A DNA stretch of 64,000 bases from Fomes fomentarius (taxonomy: Eukaryota > Basidiomycota > Agaricomycetes > Polyporales > Polyporaceae). Shown one piece after another: positions 35,686 through 47,280 of this stretch (position 1 is its first letter; every line of letters starts with the position of its first letter). The position numbers and the translations under genes are program-made. Location: assembly GCA_022606135.1 (NCBI GenBank), contig JABYQN010000008.1, positions 1,984,001 through 2,048,000 on the forward strand, written 5' to 3'. The notes beneath the pieces were generated by a model. The model searched no databases. It worked only from the letters and a program-made list of their open reading frames with translations, and was not told where the DNA came from.

Positions 35686-38110
35686 TTATCCACGCATCGC
35701 CGCAAACTCCACCACGAACTCTTCCATCGCATTCAGCGCCTCCTCCAAATGTTCATATCGCAGCTTCTGCCCGCGGCTACGCGCCAGTGACGTCGCGGTC
35801 CTGCAGGTATTCTTGATCTGCCTCCCGTTCACATCGCGCTGCGCGAGCTTCTCGATCTGTTCGGCCGTCACCTCTCCGTCGCTGATGCCTGCTTTCTTGA
35901 TGAATGCGCGCCATATTTGCACCTTGGTGGGCGTCGTGAGCTCGTTGAAGTGAAGGGCGACGTGGATGCGGGAGAGGAACGCCTCGTCGAAGGTCGTGAT
36001 GCGGTTCGTGGTGAGGAAGAGGATGCCACGGTAGTACTCGATATGGCGGAGGAAAACGGCGACCATCGCATTGCGCTCCAGGTCGTGCAGCGAACGTTGC
36101 TCAAGGAAGACGTCGGCCTGTGAAGTGCAACCGTAGCGCGGTGAGGAGATCGTGAAACACGAGGTTCAGTATGAATGCAAGTCACGGACCTCGTCGATGA
36201 GCACGATAGCGTTCCAGCATGTCGCGACGTCGAATATCCTCTCCAGGGCTCTGTCCAGATCTGAAGGCTTGGTACCGAGGTCTCCACTGCCCACAACGTA
36301 CAGTGGGCGTCGAATGTGCTCGCTCGTAGCCTCAGCCGAGAGGGTCTTTCCGACTCCAGGAGGACCGAAGAGGTTGATGACGAGTCCTTGTCCCTTCCCG
36401 CGTACGAAGTCGTCGAATCCGGTGTCAGACTCGTGTGCTTCAATCAAAGAGCGCAGGAGCGTCTTGCGGTCGGCAGGGAGGACTAGGCCGGCGAATGTCT
36501 CGAGGTTCCAAGTTATGGGTGTAATGTGCTGCACGTTGAACTCGACTGCGACACCGTGAGAGGGTTGCCCATTAAGACAGATAAAACGAACGTACGCCAG
36601 AACTTGTCTGCGAGAGAGAATCCATAGATGATGGGCGAGGCCAGTAGAAGCTGCTCGTCAGACAAACCGAATGCCTCCTTCTCCTTCGTATGAGTCCACA
36701 CGGTGCCTGTAACGGTGCCACGTGTTTGATGATGCTCAGCTAGGGACGATATGCTCATACATACCACGGTCTGAGGGTAGCTGTGAGATCAAGTTTTCTC
36801 CACTCGGCTTTGGGACCGCATAGTTAGGGTTCAGTCGCACGAAATTGCCTTCGATAGTGCATCCGGCGGAATCAGTGAGTCAACTCAACTCGTACACAGA
36901 TGATGATCACAACTACGGCTCACCTCTATCCGCCATCATTCGAGAGTTGACCTTTGATTGTGATTGTGATCGTGATCAGCCTATGAAGCGAAGATTGTAT
37001 TACCGCGTCTGAGTGACTCACATTGTACCGCAGATACGAGTCTAAAGTCCGTCGGCCAGCGAGACCGCGGTAGTAGACATGATGCACCCCGTTGAGCGAC
37101 GCCCACTTACGCCCGCGCTTGATCAAGGTAGCCTTGAGTGCCTCTGGGCCTGGATGGTACGAGAGTGGGTAAATGCTCAGCCTGTTGATCTTCTGTGTAC
37201 CGCCGAACGCCCTTATGTACATCGTCGTGACGGACTTGCTAAACGCTCGTCCGACCGCGCGGAAGGGAGAAGCCTGGTCTTCCGGGTCTTCATCCGCCGA
37301 GTCGTAATCGTAGTCGACCTCCTCGTCATAGTCCTCGTCATCGTCGTCGTGGTTGGCGTGGTTATGACTGTTGGAGGCCCCGCGCTTGGCTTGATCCTTC
37401 TGGGGGTCGGCAGCCTCAACGCCCTCGACGCTGAGCGCATACCGAGGCTCCAAGCCGTCTTCTTTCCGCGCGGAGAGCAGGCGTACACAGCGAGGTTCTC
37501 CAGTGGCGCCATCCCGAGTGAAGAGTATGGTCCGCGGCACGAGGATGCCGTAGAGGAGGTCGAACGTGATCTCGCCATGTGCGACGAGGCCGGCGATGTT
37601 GGCGAGGGTGGAATGGTAGTTGGCGTGGAGCCAATCAAGCAAAGTCGTCAAAGCAGACAGTTTCTGTTCCTCATCATCTGTGCGAGTGGCCGAGGACAGC
37701 TTCTCTTTATGCGCCTCTAGTTGCGGGGAAAATGATATGAGAAGGATTGGATCGAGCTATGCAGCGCAAGTTATGAGCGCCAGTCGAATCAAGTTGACAA
37801 CGCGGAGCCGTACCTCTACAGGTTGAGAATTCCAGGAGAGCCCTGGTACCTGTCCGATGATCTCTTGACAGACATCTTGTAGATACGGGCTCTTCACGAC
37901 AATCCTAAAGGTTATGGACTTGTCACGGTGTGCGCGCCGTGGGTCGGGCATCTTGCGCACGACAACGAAACAGAACTCATTCCAGTCGTCGGACCTAGCG
38001 CCGCTTCCAACGGGCTCGACAAGCTCCGCCGGGATGTCAGACTCGGTGTCCTTGTACTTCCAAGCCTCGTCGCTAGCATGCCAGTAGTGGTCGACGGTCT
38101 TGATCTTCAT
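35686..38110 (-). CDS. AAA ATPase with DUF7025 domain
   Basis: Start at ATG 38110 (MKIKTVDHYWHASDEAWKYK), stop TAA at 35686. The N-terminal part has SITFRIVVKSPYLQDVCQEI and then the DUF7025-type block LLDWLHANYHSTLANIAGLV followed by HGEITFDLLYGILVPRTI. An acidic low-complexity run rich in Asp/Glu (about 37270-37360) follows, then IYPLSYHPGPEALKATLIKR and FGLSDEQLLLASPIIYGFSL. The ATPase core has Walker A GPPGVGKT, Walker B AIVLIDE completed across an intron by ADVFLEQ, and a sensor region GILFLTTNRITTFDEAFLSR; the end is a four-helix lid. The family is abundant in fungi with no settled role; ATP-driven remodelling of a protein partner is the general expectation. The core motifs are intact. 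Confidence 0.88.
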
Positions 38111-38985
38111 GATGGTCGATTTGTCAGGAAAGGGTTTCGACCTCTGAAGAGAGAGACAGGTTAGAGGGGGTGAAGAGGATGGCGGGAGGGTAGCTGGTCC
38201 TTTATACTGTCTGCGGGGAGATGACTCAGTACCGCGGCTCCGCGATGGAGTCACAAGGGCGAGTAAAGATCGAAGAGAAGAAGAGCCTAGGATTCTGTAG
38301 CCGACAGATTTGGGGGAGACACTGCATGTGGGGGGCGGTACCTTATACAAGTGAAACCGAGGACACTGCCCATCGCCTAGGCCATGATTCAGCCATCTGA
38401 TGGCACGAAGCCTGTGTTATGCACAGTAACATTGACGTAAGGGAGGCGTTGTGGAGGAAGCCTCATGGTAGCCATGAAGAAACCCTAGGCCAGCGGATGC
38501 TTTGCTTGAACGCAATCGCTGGTAACTATACGTCGATCGTGTCATCTAATCAGAAGAGGTGAATGTTCTCCGCAGTCCATGTTCCCACCTCAAAGTATGA
38601 CTCGACGGGTTATCTCGGCGCTGCTGTGCACACTATTGGGCTCAGCACACTGAGCACAGAAATCACAGGAAGAGTCAGCTAGTTCTTATTCGTCCAGCCA
38701 GCCAATTGAAGCTCTGAGTATTGACAAGTTGCGCGGTGTACGAAGAACATGCCTTCCATGAAGCCTGTGGCGTGTGGCATGGTGGTTCAGAAGGTGAGTG
38801 TGTGAGTGATATTTGACAGCCAAGGACCTCGTGCTGGGCGACGTGCAGATGAGATCCGACTCCGGATTGTAGGGCGGTGGTAATCACACTGTATTGTATG
38901 AGGCAGTGAATGGACCGGATTTGAATCTAGATAGCGACACTTATCTCGTCCGACGATCATCAGGGGATCGTCCAGTTAGCCCACT
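38111..38985. other. Intergenic stretch, no gene seen
   Basis: 5' flank of the AAA ATPase gene. No domain-bearing frame was found on either strand. Confidence 0.4.
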
Positions 38986-40251
38986 TACTATCGTGACCCC
39001 AGTGTTCGCGGGATATATATGGAATCACGAATAGCTCCCGCTACATCCCACTGATAAGGCTCAAATTTCGTAGTACGTTGTAAACTATACCGAAGAGCTA
39101 TGTCACGAAGTTTGAGTGGACTGGATGCAAAACTGCGTGAAAGACGAGGGAGACAGTGGGTCTGACCCCAGTGTTCGCTGGATTCTCTGAAAAATGGTCA
39201 CATCGGGTCACAGTGCCGACCATAGCCGCATTCAGAGTCCGCACGGCCTCCTCTGACCAGCCTGCAAGCTTCGCGCCCAACGCTAGTCGGAGAACGAATT
39301 TGGATTGCTACGCGGTGGCACCAAAGTCACGCTCGAGGACCAGGTGTCGCTGCAGGTCGTTTTGCTGTGATTCTGATCTCGGAAAAATGGGTAGTATGCT
39401 GAATATACACTATTCCATATGCATGCAAGAAATCACCTGCAGCGCCCGGGATCCGCGTTATAGCGAAGTCCAACAATAGAGGGGAAGCAGCTTTCAGAGT
39501 ACTACTTTGTTCAAGATCGGAGTCAAATCTTCATGGATTCGCCCCGTTCTTACAGCTGTTTACAAAATTGGTGGCCGCTCAACTCTGACTGACGTGCGTG
39601 CACTTTCTACACGAAAAAATCAGAAAAATCGGAAAATCCGTCTGTGTCCTTGCTGTCGCTCTGAGACCAATTATATACACTGCTGCAAGACTTGCAACCA
39701 TACCTGTATCTTCTGAATCTACATAGATACTTGGTTTTGTGAGTTACAGAAGCTAGATTACAAATGGAAAATCCCCGAGTTCTGACGAAGATCCGGCCAC
39801 AAGAACTTCCTCTCCTCGCCCTGAAGCTGCCTAGCAAACTGTGTACGACCTCCCTACCTCCTATGTGCAATTTGATGTAGACTACGAGCGATCCTGAGTT
39901 TCTAATGCCTTGCTAAAAGATGGGGGCCTTTGGCGCCCAATGACGTCTACACCTCGTGAGGCTTAACAATCGCTCAACGTGCTCACACATACCTCCCAAT
40001 AAGTTCTGTCGGCCGATCGAGGTGATAATGTGAAGTGGCCTCCCATATGAATTTTGTATTTTTCGTGTGCAAAGTGTGCTGTGCAGTTGGGCGCTCGGCC
40101 ACCAAAAACGCAAACAGCTGTATTGTGTTAGGTAGCTAATATATGCAGTAATAAACTTCTGAAAATGTATCGTTATCGGCCAGCGGAAAGGAAGTACATC
40201 GCCTCTCCAGCGAACACTGGGGTCACCGCGAACACTGGGGTCACGATAGTA
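38986..40251. mobile_element. Non-autonomous DNA transposon with 23-bp terminal inverted repeats and TA duplication
   Basis: The left end 38988-39010 starts CTATCGTGACCCCAGTG and is the exact reverse complement of the right end 40227-40249. Both are flanked by TA (38986-38987 and 40250-40251), the target site of Tc1/mariner/pogo-type elements. A second, inner inverted pair with the same core lies at 39163-39182 (TGACCCCAGTGTTCGCTGGA) and 40206-40225. The right end therefore has two direct copies of the core side by side, and the left end has two copies 175 bases apart. The 1 kb interior has no transposase; one short frame near 39640-39715 has a Cys/His-rich run of doubtful meaning. Confidence 0.75.
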
Positions 40252-40810
40252 CCAGGATGTTGAGAACTTGTCGGAGACCTGTCAACAGCCGCGACACAGC
40301 AGAAAGACCATGTACTAGTAGCTGAGAACAGATGCGCAGAGCTCGACTCGTCCGAAAGACTTTAAACTCCGTCCCACATCCGTGACTTACGTCACGAGCA
40401 TGTCACTGTCACAGCTTACTTGCTGGTCAATAGCCGCGCGGCGCTTGAGTTCAAGACTCGTGTTCGACTTGCCCGTGACAGTGGTTTTAGTTTCAGACGA
40501 CCCTCCGACGACGTTACAGTCTCATCCTCTGCTACCTCAAAATATTAGTGCTCAGCATAAGCATAAAGCTATTCAGTCAGTCCAGCTCCGTGGCTTTGCT
40601 CGGACCGTACTATCACCTGCATCAGTGACTCATGAGAGACTGCTCCCACGTAGGTCATGTCCTACCCGACACGACAAAGTGCAGGGTCCATCCAGTCGCA
40701 AGGTCAAACCAACAAGCTAAGGAAACCCCTTCCGAGTGAGCTGAACCGACGAACTGCTCAAACCAGCCGTATCTCTTACGCGACACACTTCCACAGCGGA
40801 AAGTCGGACC
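40252..40810. other. Spacer between transposon and next gene
   Basis: About 560 bases. No gene seen. It presumably includes the promoter of the membrane-protein gene at 40811. Confidence 0.4.
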
Positions 40811-41720
40811 ATGGCACTTGCCAGGGGGATGAGTGGGGACCCGGCTGGTAGTAGCCCTGCACTCCGGATTGCCAGCCGGAGGACACTCAGCACGACGACC
40901 ACGCCTGCGTCATCGACCTCTGTAACGACCAGCACCCGTACCAGGACCCTTCAGCTACGCACAAGTTCGACACTGGCAGCAGTCTCGAAACCAACCCTCT
41001 ACGGCGCGATATACGACTACTTCAGACACTCGGTCAAGACCGCCCTCCATCCGGTCTCCGCACTGGAACACTACTGGGCCCTGCGCGCCGCCAGAGCGGA
41101 GATCCTCCTCGGCGCCCATCAAGTGCACGCGCAACAGCTGGCAGCGGCATACGCCACTCACGAAGAACGACGTTCGGTAATACACACCGACCACTGCTCA
41201 GACTCAGCTATTTCGTACCCAACGTGACTGACTGATTGACGCATCTCGCGGTCCCCTGCCTCCTAGCGCGATCTCGCAGAGATCAACGAAAGATATGCCC
41301 GAGAATACGCGCATATCCGCCGGATGGTGGTGCGTCTCCCTCGTCCCCTTCCTGCCTTTCGCTGCAAAACAACCCTGACGCTCGATTGGACCGATATCAC
41401 AAGTGGACGATTCTCATAGCCGTGGCCGCCTTGATAGCCCTCGTCATCTTCCTGTTGGTCCGCTACATCCCGCCCGCAGTACCTCCGCCCTCCTCACGAT
41501 GGCCGGGGCCCATGCACTTCACGATACCGGTCCTCTCGCCGTTCACCTCCGTCGTGAGTATATCGCCTGCTTCCCCTCCATGCCTCATAACCCCCTTCTG
41601 CCACCCTAGATCGAGCACGAGACGTCTGCGGTAAATGTCCAACTCGTTGCGGTGCTACTTCTCGCGGCCGGCATTGCGCTCGTTGTGTGGCTGAAATGCA
41701 GCTGCATGATACGTAGATAG
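40811..41720 (+). CDS. Small membrane protein with two C-terminal helices, possibly mitochondrial
   Basis: Four exons, 40811-41176, 41267-41329, 41404-41553 and 41610-41720, join in frame to 229 residues; each intron is GT..AG (the 41330-41403 acceptor reads CACAAG). The N-terminus is rich in Ser, Thr and Arg with almost no acid residues (ALRIASRRTLSTTTTPAS), compatible with a mitochondrial presequence. A helical middle part has YGAIYDYFRHSVKTALHPVS and LEHYWALRAARAEILLGAHQ. Two hydrophobic helices follow: WTILIAVAALIALVIFLLV and, in the last exon, VQLVAVLLLAAGIALVVWL before CSCMIRR. I do not recognise a named family. Localisation is inferred from composition only. Confidence 0.7.
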
Positions 41721-42105
41721 CGTCGATTCCTCCCTTGTAGAAGCTATATCCAACTAAGGGTACGATCCAAGACCCGCCTGCGACCCGGTATGAATACGAC
41801 GAGTATACCTATACCTAATAGTAGACGACGAGGGATGCCATTGATGAAGCAGAGATTCTAGTGACCGACATGAGAGCACAAACAAACATAGACGATCACA
41901 ATGGGACAGCAACACAACCTAGAAAAGGAGCACGAGAACACGATACCTAGAACACGACGATAGCGACGGAACTAGTCTAAACAACGCGGAGCATACACAG
42001 AGCAACAGAGGGCGACGACACGTACATAAGATTCCAGATCCAGACTCAACCATGGCGACTTCAGCAGACACGTACACGATCACAACCGACCACACTCTAT
42101 CACAA

Positions 42106-45100
42106 TCAACGCCCGCCAGGCGGCATAGGCAGCTCATGCTGGAAGAACGTCGTCCACGTCTCCTGCAAACTGTACCCGTTCTGCATTATGTTTATCGGCT
42201 GTTGTGGAGGAGGCGGCGGCGGCGGCATCATATGGTGGTGCTGCTGCTCCTGCTGTTGCTGCTGATGCACGTGCTCGTACGCATACTGCGGGTGCAGCGC
42301 CTGCTCCTGATGCTGGGGCATATGGCCGTTGCCAGTATGTTGCGGGTAGAGACCGCGTTGTGACTGGCCAGTATGCTGAGGCTGAAGCGGCGGCGGCGGC
42401 GCGTACGACGGATGACCATGATCGACATGTTGAGATTGGAGCGGCTGACCTTCCGCGTATTGTGCATGGCCAGTATGTTGTGGCTGGAGCGGCTGAGGCT
42501 GGGCCACGCCCATGTTGTGTTGGTACTGCCCCGTATGATGCGCGTACTGTTCGTCCGTCTGAACTGGAATCCGTGCATGCATATCGTAATGGGCCTCATT
42601 GGGCGGGACGTTGACAGTCCACAGCTCCGAGCGCTGGTCGGGGACAGAGTGGGCCGTGTACCCCGAGTAGTCGTGCAAGGATTGCGAGGACGCGTTTGCT
42701 GCAACGTGTGCATAGGGATGGTTTTCATAGTGCGAAGACGACGTGCTTGGGGCCTTCGAGAAGGCCGCTCCGTAGACCGGTATATCGTGCGGATGAGAAG
42801 CGATTGGCGTCGGATTCGATGTCTGGGATGCTGCTGCATGCGGGTAGTACGACTGTCCATGCGATTGCGATTGCGATTCGGAAGCATGACTTGGAACGTT
42901 CTGCTGCGAATGCACAAACTGCGAAGGATATTGCTGCTGCTGATGTGATTGTGGTGGTTGCTGTTGTTGCTGCTGCGGTGGGCCGGGGACTACAGGCGGA
43001 ATGTACGAGTGCTCAGCTTGATACCACGACGCTTGCGGATCCTGCTGAATGTGTCCTGACTGGTGTTGGTCAACATACGCGCCTTGTGGCGCACCATACG
43101 CTTGCTGCTGCGAACCCGCGTTCGCAAACTCATTTTGCTGGCTCCCGTCCGCATAGCTGGGAAACGCGCTCGACTGGTTGATCTGCGCATCTAGTTGGCC
43201 CTCGAACGACCTCAGTTCCGCAACCAAATTAGGATGCACCGCAGTGCGATAGGACGAGTCCAGTCCTGGGAATACCTCAGACCCGGGTGATTGCGAGTTC
43301 CGCGCATCTTGGTCTGACCCGTTCTGAGAGCCAGGACTCTGGTGGTCGGGTGGGGTGACAGCCGAAGAGTTAACACTGGGCGAGGTACGTTGCGGCCTGT
43401 TGGACTTCGTAGCGACTGTGCGCGGCGTACGCCCACTGAAGATTGAGAGCTCGTCATGCTCGGGCTCGGCTGTTCGTGGAGTGAAGATGTCTCGTCGGAG
43501 AGGTTGTAACCCTTGGAAGTGTGCGGCGTGCGCCTTGTCCAACAGCTTGCGGAGAATTGGCTGGCACGGACGTTCAAGACCGCGACTGAATGTATAAACG
43601 GAGGAAGACATACCACAAACTTCGCAGCACGTCCGCCCTGCGTTGCCGCGTGCTCGAAGACCTCGCAGGCAAGCCGAAGTTCGCTGAGAGCCGCTTGAGC
43701 AGTTTTCGTGGTACCACCGCGGGTGACCACAGAGCCCATCATAACCTGGTCGAAGGAGAGTCAGCACAGTCTCACGTACGGTGCACAAAGGAGAGACATA
43801 CGCATGCGGAAAAGGCGTGAGTCCACAACACCCAGAAACGCGCAATTTGCGTCGGGAAGAGCGCAAATTGCTCACGCACGGTAGATAGAAGGGCGGATGC
43901 ACTCCGATATCCAGCAAGGAATGAAGGCGCATAGGGGCTCCTCATAGGATCAGTCGGGTAGTCGTGGAGAGCACGAGCGAAGAATACACGGTGGACGTAG
44001 AGCAAAGCTACAGCATCACATCAAAGTCAGCTTTATCTGTATCACCTGGATGGAAGGCACAGCATCATACTGAGGTGAAGATAGTTGATGGGCATGTAGT
44101 GAGACATCGTCTGCGCGAGACCTGCATTTTGCGGTGGTGGGCCATGCGCGTACTTCGGCAGGGGCATATCACGTATGCGTCGGTCAAGTTCGAGGATGTG
44201 AGAGTACTTGGGCGGTTGGGCGGTCAGCGTGCCCATGACCACCGGGGAGACACACTCTTTGCCCCAGCGCGCTTTCCATGCAGGAACTGAAGGGATCGTG
44301 AATGAACATACATACAAGCTGCCAACAAGAGCATACTCACAACTGGGTTGAGGGGTGCCGTCATCCGCTAAGGTCTCGTCAGGATCAGCAGGGAGCTCAG
44401 AGTCGACGAATGGAAGTTCAAAGGTAGGCAAGCGGCCGGTAGCGAGTGCCTGGCGTGCACGATCAGCATTGCACAACGGAGAATGGTTATATGCGCACCT
44501 GCCAACAGTCAGTGATGAAAAGTTCCCAAAAGAGAGCACGTCTCTTCTGGGTCTCGGCAGCCGAGAGCTTGAATCGCGAAGAGTCGCGGTCTAGTGGAGT
44601 GGTCAGCTGCGCGTGCGACTCAGTATGACCGCGGACTTACGGAGGCCAGTCTGTAATACCCACACAAACGTCAAGAGTGGCTCATAACAAAGAAAGCAGA
44701 CTGCTTACACTTTGCGCGAGTTTGGACGCCAGGCCCATGAGCGCCCACGTACTCTCAATACTGCGCTCGTCTGCTACCATGCCCTGTTTTCTCGTTCAAC
44801 ATGCGTGCAATAACCTTAAGATGATAGTGCACCTGGTATATTGCCATCAAGCTCAAAACTTGCACCGTTGCGATACTGGGCGCCCGATCCATAACCGGCT
44901 CCAAACTGAGCGCAGCCTTCGTGAGCTGGTAATATTTCTCCGCCTCCAGATTGTGCGGAGCCGGAGGGAGCGTCGCGTCCGTTAGCGCACCGAAACAAAA
45001 CACCACTAGCATTAGCGCGAGCTCATGGGAACTTGCATGGGTCACGCTCGGGATCGGCAAATTGAAGCCCTCTGCAGACCCAACGAACCCACCCGTGCGC

Positions 45101-46709
45101 CGCGCCCTTGCCTCTTCGGCTGCCTCCTCATAGAATAGAGGGAAGACCTCGTCGTAGAGTTGCCGCTGAGTTACGGCACCGAAGAACCATGGTGCCTGTT
45201 CAAGGTAGAGATCGCGCAGTTGTCGGGCACGGGGCCAGGGCGGAAGATAACCTTGTATGATGTCTTGGGGGTCGAAGATGGGGACTTCGGGCGGTCCATG
45301 TGGAAATGATGAGGCGAGACGTTGAATCTCCTCGGGCAGATTGGACTGTCCTGATGACGAGTGTGACAGCGTGGAAATCGCCAAGGAGGGTTTCTCGTCC
45401 TGAAGTGGGCTATCAGTACGATGAGGTTGGCAGTGAGTGTCCAGACTGGAGCGAGGCCAACCAACAGCGAGATGTACCCCAATCACTGTGGAGGACGAAT
45501 GGGCAACCGCGATATGCTATGCACTTGCTGAAGGAGATTAACGGGAGCACTCTTGCACAAGCGGACAGTAGGTCTGGTCTATCATCTCAAAGCCTCTCCC
45601 AGGAGAATCCGGGTGAAGCCTGAGGTTCTGGCGAAATGTCCGACACTGAATCCTCAGTCACCATAAGTTCATACTGCCGTGTGAGGGCCAAGGGCACTGA
45701 CAATGCACCCAACGAAACGGGAGTAAATTGCAATACGCCGTCGTATCACCTGCCTCGCCGCACCCCACAATCGTGAGAAACGGTGTGGCGGGGTCAGCCG
45801 AGTTCACTTACGTTCATTTAACTGCCTAAAGTGTCCATGCGCACATAAAGAGGCCCGCAGCGCGGGATCGGTGCCGGCCCAACCGCCATGCCGCGGATGT
45901 CAAAAACAACGTTCACAGAGCCACCCCAGTCTCCATGATAAGCCCTTGCGGCAAATGCGTGCATGGCGATAGGATGCGCCAGCATGAACAAACAGCGGAA
46001 GACAGGGCGCATGGAGGGCCTCGCTCAGTGATACGAGATTTTCACGTACAAGCAAAAGACTCTGTGCAACCATCAGCGAACTGGACAGAAGGAAGTGGAT
46101 GGCGGACGTACCTCGCTGCCTGCAGAACGACCATAGAAAGTAGCGGCACCGTCGTCGCGCACGGCGAGGGTGCCAAATGCGTCCACATAGGCGGGTTCTT
46201 CCTCGTCCTCGGGGTATGACTCCCCGAGAGCCTCGTTCGAGGCACCTTCAGCGGCGGAGTGCAGCTCGAGACCAGACTTGATCTTGAGAAGGTCCACGGC
46301 GAGGAGGGGGTGTGGGTCGCGCGCCACGCTCGACTGCAAGATGGCGAGTCCGTCTTCGAGTTGACGGATTCGATCGCTCATCTCTGCAATCTTGCGATGC
46401 AAGCGGTCCGTGTCCGCGAGAATGAACCTGTACACGACGCGTCCATTGGCCTTGCTGCTACACGCGACGCAGATAAAGAGAGGAAGCGAGAGAGACGGAC
46501 CTCGTGCCCTGGCCAGTGGTGAGACTGCCGTTGGGGCATATGGAGGCACATCCTCGTCGTTTGCAGGAGGAACACGGGACGGTCTTGTCGCACTTGAGCT
46601 TGAGGCGGCGGCATTCTGCGCAAGATATCGCACCTCTCGCGCGCTTGAGCTCCTGCTCCTGAGACTTGGCCGTGCGCTCCTTGTCGCCTTCTTTACGGGA
46701 GAGAGGCAT
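42106..46709 (-). CDS. Zn(II)2Cys6 transcription factor with fungal regulatory domain and Gln/His-rich tail
   Basis: Start ATG 46709 (MPLSRKEGDKERTAKSQEQE). The binuclear zinc cluster begins CAECRRLKLKCDKTVPCSSC (six zinc-cluster Cys plus one extra Cys in the last loop), followed by a linker and coiled coil in the next exon (LHRKIAEMSDRIRQLEDGLA). The middle-homology region is recognisable in LPPWPRARQLRDLYLEQAPW, SHELALMLVVFCFGALTDAT and EKYYQLTKAALSLEPVMDRA, then FKLSAAETQKRRALFWELF and CSFTIPSVPAWKARWG. The 3' third is a single large exon, low-complexity, with repeated QHTG units (LQPQHTGHAQY, LQPQHTGQSQRGL, YPQHTGNGHMP), Gln and Pro runs, ending ELPMPPGGR at 42106; such tails often act in transactivation. 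It is a nuclear DNA-binding regulator; targets are unknown. Exon limits between 45500 and 46100 are not resolved. Confidence 0.85.
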
Positions 46710-47280
46710 GGCAGGGATGTGTGCGGTGGGGTCGGGGTCGAGGGAACAGGGGTCAAGGACGGCGGCGAGAGCGTCGGGGAGAGGTTAGCAGCGCGTTGGG
46801 GACAAGCGGGGCGGGGGGTGCATGGCAGAGAGTTCGGGACAAGACACGCATTGGCTGGACGCGCTCGATAAATACCCCTCAACACCTTCGCGGATCTGCC
46901 CATGCTCCTGCCTTTCTCGGCCCCCGCCTTGCCCTTTCTGGTCCCTCTCGTGGCAGTGCTACGTTATAATCTCCACCTAATCGGCGATCAGGCCCCAGGA
47001 ACTTGGAAAAACGCATCAACCTTTTATCTAGAGCCCGGACAATATTCATTGAAATCTGCAAGCACTCAAGTACACACTCAACGTCTGCAAGACGTGGAAG
47101 GTAGAATCCTAAGCCGTACCAGCCATTCTTCCAGAGTACTGACACAGCAATGTTTCGATGCACTAACGGACCCTGGTAGAAACATATGTAGTTCGCAATG
47201 ATACAACATGCGTTCCTACATGCAAAAGGTCCTCACTATCCAAGACGACGTGCCACAAAATACCATGCACACAGCTCCGC
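46710..47280. other. Spacer between transcription factor start and isocitrate dehydrogenase end
   Basis: Probably the promoter and leader of the transcription factor gene plus the 3' flank of the isocitrate dehydrogenase gene. No further gene seen. Confidence 0.4.

Noticed and set aside
42204..43181. Long plus-strand open frames opposite the transcription factor
   Set aside because: They are antisense to the low-complexity Gln/His tail, and their Arg/Leu/Ala-rich translations are an effect of the repeated codons.
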